From positions 1-62,208 of the forward strand of contig JAODAT010000058.1 of the NCBI GenBank assembly GCA_025463565.1: a stretch of DNA of 62,208 nucleotides, read 5' to 3'. Shown piece by piece: positions 58,846 through 62,208 of the stretch (position 1 is the first letter of the stretch; every line of letters begins with the position of its first letter). Source of the DNA: Microbacteriaceae bacterium. GTDB taxonomy: Bacteria; Actinomycetota; Actinomycetes; Actinomycetales; Microbacteriaceae. Below the pieces are notes generated by a model. The model was not told the origin of the DNA. It worked only from the letters and a program-made list of their open reading frames with translations, and ran no database searches. The position numbers and the translations under genes are program-made.

Positions 58846-59415
58846 ATGACCGGACTTCTGATCGTCATCGGAATCATCGTGGTGATCGTCATCATCATTG
58901 TGATCGTCGTCATCGCGACCTACAACGGCCTGGTGCGCACCAACGTGCGCGTCGACGAGGCCTGGAGCGACATCACGGTTCAGCTCAAGCGGCGAGCGGA
59001 TCTCATCCCGAATCTGGTCGAAAGCGTCAAGGGTTACGCGGCCCACGAGTCCGGTGTCTTCGAAGCCGTAACCGCGGCCCGTGCCGCGACCGTCAACGCG
59101 TCGACCCCCGCACAGGCGTCGGCGGCAGAAGGCCCCATGCAGGGCGCGCTGAAGAGCCTGTTCGCGGTCTCCGAGGCGTACCCGCAGCTTCAGGCCAGCC
59201 AGAACTTCCTCCAGCTGCAGGGCGAGCTGGTCGACACGGAAGACAAGATCCAGGCCTCGCGCCGGTTCTACAACGGTGGCGTCCGTGAGCTCAACACCAA
59301 GATCAAGGTCTTCCCGACCAACATCTTCGCCCGCCGCCTCGGTTTCACCGCCCGCGACTTCTTCGAGGTCGCGGACCCGACGACGATTGCCGACGCGCCG
59401 CGCGTGCAGTTTTAA
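58846..59415 (+). CDS. LemA-family membrane protein
   Basis: A 189-residue protein: one N-terminal helix of very Ile/Val-rich sequence, then a cytosolic or extracytosolic helical domain with NVRVDEAWSDITVQLKRRAD, LIPNLVESVKGYAAHE and NFLQLQGELVDTEDKIQASR ending in FPTNIFARRLGF. LemA proteins are paired with HtpX-type proteases or other membrane systems in many bacteria. ATG at 58846 has GAAGGAG five bases upstream; the longer frame lacks a site. The HtpX gene follows after a repeat copy. Confidence 0.93.
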   Translation: MTGLLIVIGIIVVIVIIIVIVVIATYNGLVRTNVRVDEAWSDITVQLKRRADLIPNLVESVKGYAAHESGVFEAVTAARAATVNASTPAQASAAEGPMQGALKSLFAVSEAYPQLQASQNFLQLQGELVDTEDKIQASRRFYNGGVRELNTKIKVFPTNIFARRLGFTARDFFEVADPTTIADAPRVQF

Positions 59416-59420
59416 CGTTA

Positions 59421-59449
59421 AGCGGATCGAGCTCGTCGAGATCTCACAG
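59421..59449. repeat. Half dispersed palindrome between lemA and htpX
   Basis: AGCGGATCGAGCTCGTCGAG plus ATCTCACAG, a diverged copy of the palindrome core, lies in the 52-base gap of the lemA-htpX operon. Confidence 0.7.
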
Positions 59450-59467
59450 ACGCTTAACTAGGATTTT

Positions 59468-60391
59468 ATGTATCGGGCAATAGCCGCCAACAAACGGAAC
59501 ACCGTCTTCATCATCGGGTTGTTCCTGATCATCATCGCGGCGATCGGTTTCGCCGTGAACTACATCTGGGGCGGCGGCCAGAGCGGTAACTACGGAATCT
59601 TCATCGCGGTCGTGATCGGCGCGGGAATCTACACGCTGATCCAGTACTTCGCGGCATCGAGCCAGGCGCTCGCCCTCACCGGGGCGCAGCAGATCCAGAA
59701 GGCCGACAACCCGCGGCTGTACAACATTGTCGAGAACCTGTCGATCACCACCGGGCTGCCCATGCCGAAGGTGTACATCATCAACGACCCGGCGCCGAAC
59801 GCGTTCTCGACCGGGCGCGACCCTAAGCACGCCTCGGTTGCTGCGACCACGGGCATCCTCAGCCTCATGGACGACTCCGAGCTCGAAGGCGTAATGGCTC
59901 ACGAGATGGGGCACGTTCAGAACTACGACATCCGAGTGTCGACCCTCGTCTTCGGACTGGTGGTGGCGATCGGGTTCATTGCTGACATCCTGCTGCGCTT
60001 CAGCATCTTCGGCGGCTTCGGCGGCGGCAACCGAAACAACAACAGCGGCGGCGGTGGCGGCGGGGGCAACCCGGTCATCCTCATCCTGAGTCTCGTCGCC
60101 CTGGTGCTGTCGCCCATCCTGGCGGCGCTCATCCAGGCAGCGATCTCCCGCCAGCGCGAGTATCTCGCGGACGCGTCGAGCGCCATGATCACCCGCAACC
60201 CGCCGGAACTCGAGAGCGCACTCAAGAAACTCGGCGACTACGGGCGCCCGGTCGCGAAGCAGAACACCAGCATGGCGCACATGTGGATCGCCGACCCGAA
60301 CAAGCCCGGCCTCATGACCAAACTGTTCGGCACGCACCCCCCGATTCCGGACCGCATCGCGCGGCTGGAGAAAATCGGCGGCGGCTTCTAA
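59468..60391 (+). CDS. htpX: HtpX-like M48 zinc metalloprotease
   Basis: A 307-residue inner-membrane protease. Two N-terminal helices (TVFIIGLFLIIIAAIGFAVN and GIFIAVVIGAGIYTLIQYFA), the zinc site VMAHEMGHVQNYD (HExxH), a Gly/Asn-rich loop, helices and the third ligand in REYLADASSAM match HtpX, which degrades damaged membrane proteins. LemA is its common partner and precedes it here. No clear ribosome-binding site is seen; TAGGAT three bases before the ATG is too close for a leaderless promoter. Confidence 0.94.
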   Translation: MYRAIAANKRNTVFIIGLFLIIIAAIGFAVNYIWGGGQSGNYGIFIAVVIGAGIYTLIQYFAASSQALALTGAQQIQKADNPRLYNIVENLSITTGLPMPKVYIINDPAPNAFSTGRDPKHASVAATTGILSLMDDSELEGVMAHEMGHVQNYDIRVSTLVFGLVVAIGFIADILLRFSIFGGFGGGNRNNNSGGGGGGGNPVILILSLVALVLSPILAALIQAAISRQREYLADASSAMITRNPPELESALKKLGDYGRPVAKQNTSMAHMWIADPNKPGLMTKLFGTHPPIPDRIARLEKIGGGF

Positions 60392-60460
60392 CTTCCGTTC
60401 CGCTGTCGTTTCGGCGTTCCGCTGGCGCATATCCGAGCGCGAAATGCCGATTCGGCAGCG

Positions 60461-61654
60461 CTAGTGAGTGGTCGCAACCGCGGCGGCCAGCGCCGGCGCG
60501 AAGTCGCCACAGTCTGCGACCAGGATCTCGCCGAGTCCCTGCCAGTCGGCGATGCGTCGCAGCAGTGGGACGACCCGTAACGGGTCGGGGTTTGATCCCG
60601 CCTCGCGCCAGGCCGACTGCACCCGAAGCAGCCCGTTCTGCCGGTCGCTCTTCAGGTCGATCCGGCCGACCACTCCGTCGTCGATGAGCAGCGGCAGCGT
60701 GTAGTAGCCGAAGACGCGCTTCGGAGCGGGCGTGTAGATCTCGATGCGGTAGTGGAACCCGAACATGCGGAGCGCGCGATCGCGCTCCCAGACCACGGGG
60801 TCGAAGGGTGACAGAAGGGCGGTCGTCTCGATGCGGCGCGGCATCCGTGCGTCCGCGTGCAGGAAGGCCGGGCGATTCCAGCCCTCGACCGTCACCGGTA
60901 CGACTTCACCCGCCTCGACCAGCTCGGCGACCGCGGCCTTCGTCTCGTCGTTGCGCAGGCGGTAGTAGTCGGCGATGTCGCTCAGCGTGCCAATGCCGAG
61001 CGCGCGCACCGACCGGCGCACGAGCTCCCGGATGGCGTCGGCCTTCGGAACGTCGACGTCGAGCAGGCGGGCAGGAACCACCTGCTCGGTGAGCCCGTAA
61101 CTGCGCTCGAAGCGGGTGCGGCCCGCCGTGGCGACGTCACCCTGGAAGAACAGTGTCTCGAGCCCGAGCTTCACGTCCGACCAGCCCCACCAGGGTCCGC
61201 GCCGGGCATTCGACTCGTGCTCGATCTTGCTGGCCGGCAAGGGGCCCTTTGTCGCGAGCTCCTCAAGAAGCCAGTTCATCATGTCGCCATTGGCACCGCC
61301 CCAGCTGCCCTCGCGGCTGTGCCGGGCGCGGTAGAACTCCATCCGCCAGCGGAACAGCGGCCAGTCCTCCACCGGGATGACGGCGGCCTGGTGTGCCCAG
61401 TACTCGATGTACTGCGAGCGCGGTGAGAAGACCAGCTTGTCGAGCCGGGCACGATCGTACGCGCCAAGCCGGGCGAACAGCGGCAGGTAGTGGCTGCGCT
61501 CGAAGACGTTCACCGAGTCGAGCTGCAGAAGATTGAGCCGCTGGATACCGAGGTTCAATTGGCGGGTGCCGACCGTCGCGGGCGGGGCGGCCCCGAATCC
61601 CTGGGCGGCCAGCGCGATGCGCCTGGCCTGCGCGGCGCTCAGTGAAGTGACCAT
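60461..61654 (-). CDS. YcaQ/AlkZ-type DNA glycosylase (HTH_42 winged-helix family)
   Basis: A 397-residue protein of three winged-helix modules. LGIQRLNLLQLDSVNVFERS followed by HYLPLFARLGAY carries the QLD form of the catalytic Q-x-D/Q motif; WAHQAAVIPVEDWPLFRWRM, TALLSPFDPVVWERDRALRM and FGYYTLPLLIDDGVVGRIDL are other family landmarks. YcaQ/AlkZ proteins remove alkylated bases and unhook DNA cross-links; those of Streptomyces protect producers of cross-linking drugs. The QLD motif puts this one closer to the E. coli type, a general repair enzyme. Confidence 0.92.
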   Translation of the reverse strand: MVTSLSAAQARRIALAAQGFGAAPPATVGTRQLNLGIQRLNLLQLDSVNVFERSHYLPLFARLGAYDRARLDKLVFSPRSQYIEYWAHQAAVIPVEDWPLFRWRMEFYRARHSREGSWGGANGDMMNWLLEELATKGPLPASKIEHESNARRGPWWGWSDVKLGLETLFFQGDVATAGRTRFERSYGLTEQVVPARLLDVDVPKADAIRELVRRSVRALGIGTLSDIADYYRLRNDETKAAVAELVEAGEVVPVTVEGWNRPAFLHADARMPRRIETTALLSPFDPVVWERDRALRMFGFHYRIEIYTPAPKRVFGYYTLPLLIDDGVVGRIDLKSDRQNGLLRVQSAWREAGSNPDPLRVVPLLRRIADWQGLGEILVADCGDFAPALAAAVATTH

Positions 61655-61684
61655 CGGTCACGACACTACTGGCGGCGACCGACC

Positions 61685-62208
61685 TCAGCGGTTCCGTACC
61701 TCGGGCAGATCCAGAAGGTCCACGACGCTGTCGAGGATGTAGTCGTGCGGGTGCTTCTCCAGCTCTGCGCGGCCGAGGGCGCCGCTCAGCACGCCCACCG
61801 CGACGACCCCGGCGTTGCGGGCGGCCCGCAGGTCGACCGCGGTGTCTCCAGCGGCGAGCACCGCGCGAACATCCGCCACCCCGGTCTTCTCCATCGCGTG
61901 CTGGATCAGGTAGGGCGCCGGACGGCCCGCGGTGACATCTGATGTGGTGACGACCGCGTCGAGCTGCACACCGACCGACCAGCCGATGACGTCGAGGATG
62001 GGGTAGGCCACGTCATCCGAGAAGCCGGTGGTCAGTGCAATCTTGACGCCCAGTTCGCGCAGGAAGCGCAGAGCTTCGTCGACGCCGGTCAGCGCAACCG
62101 GGGGGTTGGCGCGGTAGGAGTCGGCGAGGATCACCCGGAAGCGTTCGAACGCGGCCGGCGCTCCGTCGGCATCCCCGCCGCCGAGCGGCAGCAGCGCGCC
62201 GATGGCTG
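61685..62208 (-). CDS. HAD-superfamily phosphatase, phosphonatase-like (5' end outside window)
   Basis: The frame stays open to the window end, so the N-terminal part with the nucleophile Asp motif is missing. The visible part has LRELGVKIALTTGFSDDVAY (motif 2), TAGRPAPYLIQHAMEKTGV (motif 3 Arg/Lys region as in phosphonoacetaldehyde hydrolase-like proteins) and VLAAGDTAVDLRAARNAGVV (motif 4). It is probably a small-molecule phosphatase or phosphonatase. Confidence 0.87.
   Translation of the reverse strand, partial: AIGALLPLGGGDADGAPAAFERFRVILADSYRANPPVALTGVDEALRFLRELGVKIALTTGFSDDVAYPILDVIGWSVGVQLDAVVTTSDVTAGRPAPYLIQHAMEKTGVADVRAVLAAGDTAVDLRAARNAGVVAVGVLSGALGRAELEKHPHDYILDSVVDLLDLPEVRNR

Overview
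The window is a high-GC chromosomal segment of an actinobacterium, most likely a member of the Microbacteriaceae. The evidence is gene content (L25/Pth/Mfd/MazG/enolase/FtsB/DUF501 order), many leaderless-type promoters of the form TANNNT-N6-ATG/GTG, and dispersed palindromes of the GGGTCGAGCTTGTCGAGACC type that lie between, and twice inside, genes. The species cannot be named from sequence alone.

Layout. 0-5.3 kb: a glycosyltransferase (cut by the window edge), two P450s, an OleC-like AMP-dependent ligase and an OleD-like reductase, which look like part of a specialised-metabolite or lipid pathway. 5.3-12.3 kb: a TMEM175-type channel, a MarR regulator, tRNA-Gln, glmU, prs, an acyl-CoA ligase and a cation/proton antiporter. 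12.3-19.9 kb: a PhoD phosphatase, an LAXTG-type protein with an ice-binding (DUF3494) domain, gnd and gntK, a membrane protein, rplY and pth. 19.9-24.6 kb: tandem paralogous Ig-repeat surface proteins, also ending in LAXTG anchors. 24.6-36.6 kb: mfd, a low-GC islet with an SRA-HNH (type IV restriction) protein, a VOC protein, a PH-domain protein, a HepT/MntA-type toxin-antitoxin pair whose antitoxin carries an extra Phd/YefM-like domain, a DHA2 efflux pump, a CPBP protease, mazG, hisS and a TetR regulator. 36.6-41.5 kb: eno, ftsB-like, DUF501, a subtilase and a type II NADH dehydrogenase.

41.64-47.59 kb is a complete integrative island. It sits in a tRNA with anticodon UAA, is bounded by a 25-bp direct repeat of the tRNA 3' end, and carries a tyrosine integrase next to attL. 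Cargo: unknown proteins, a lipoprotein, an Xre-type regulator overlapping a nucleotidyltransferase-like gene (a probable toxin-antitoxin or abortive-infection pair), a 107-nt branched inverted repeat and an unrecognised 401-residue protein.

47.6-62.2 kb returns to core-like genes: a RibD/DHFR-like reductase, an SDR with MarR, a YhgE-like membrane protein with a divergent TetR, a tightly overlapping operon (TetR, MFS, D-threonine aldolase-like, aldonolactone-oxidase-like), apt with an APC permease, LemA with HtpX, a YcaQ-type DNA glycosylase and a HAD phosphatase cut by the window end.

The most interesting items are the Phd-MntA fusion with two TGTACA operator boxes, the in-frame dispersed repeats read in two different frames in two proteins, the structured DNA/RNA element and unknown cargo gene of the island, a shared upstream motif with helical-turn phasing in front of three genes, a Shine-Dalgarno-sequestering hairpin before the ice-binding-like gene, and a pth gene with no ATG/GTG/TTG start. 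All family assignments are by eye; no database search was run.
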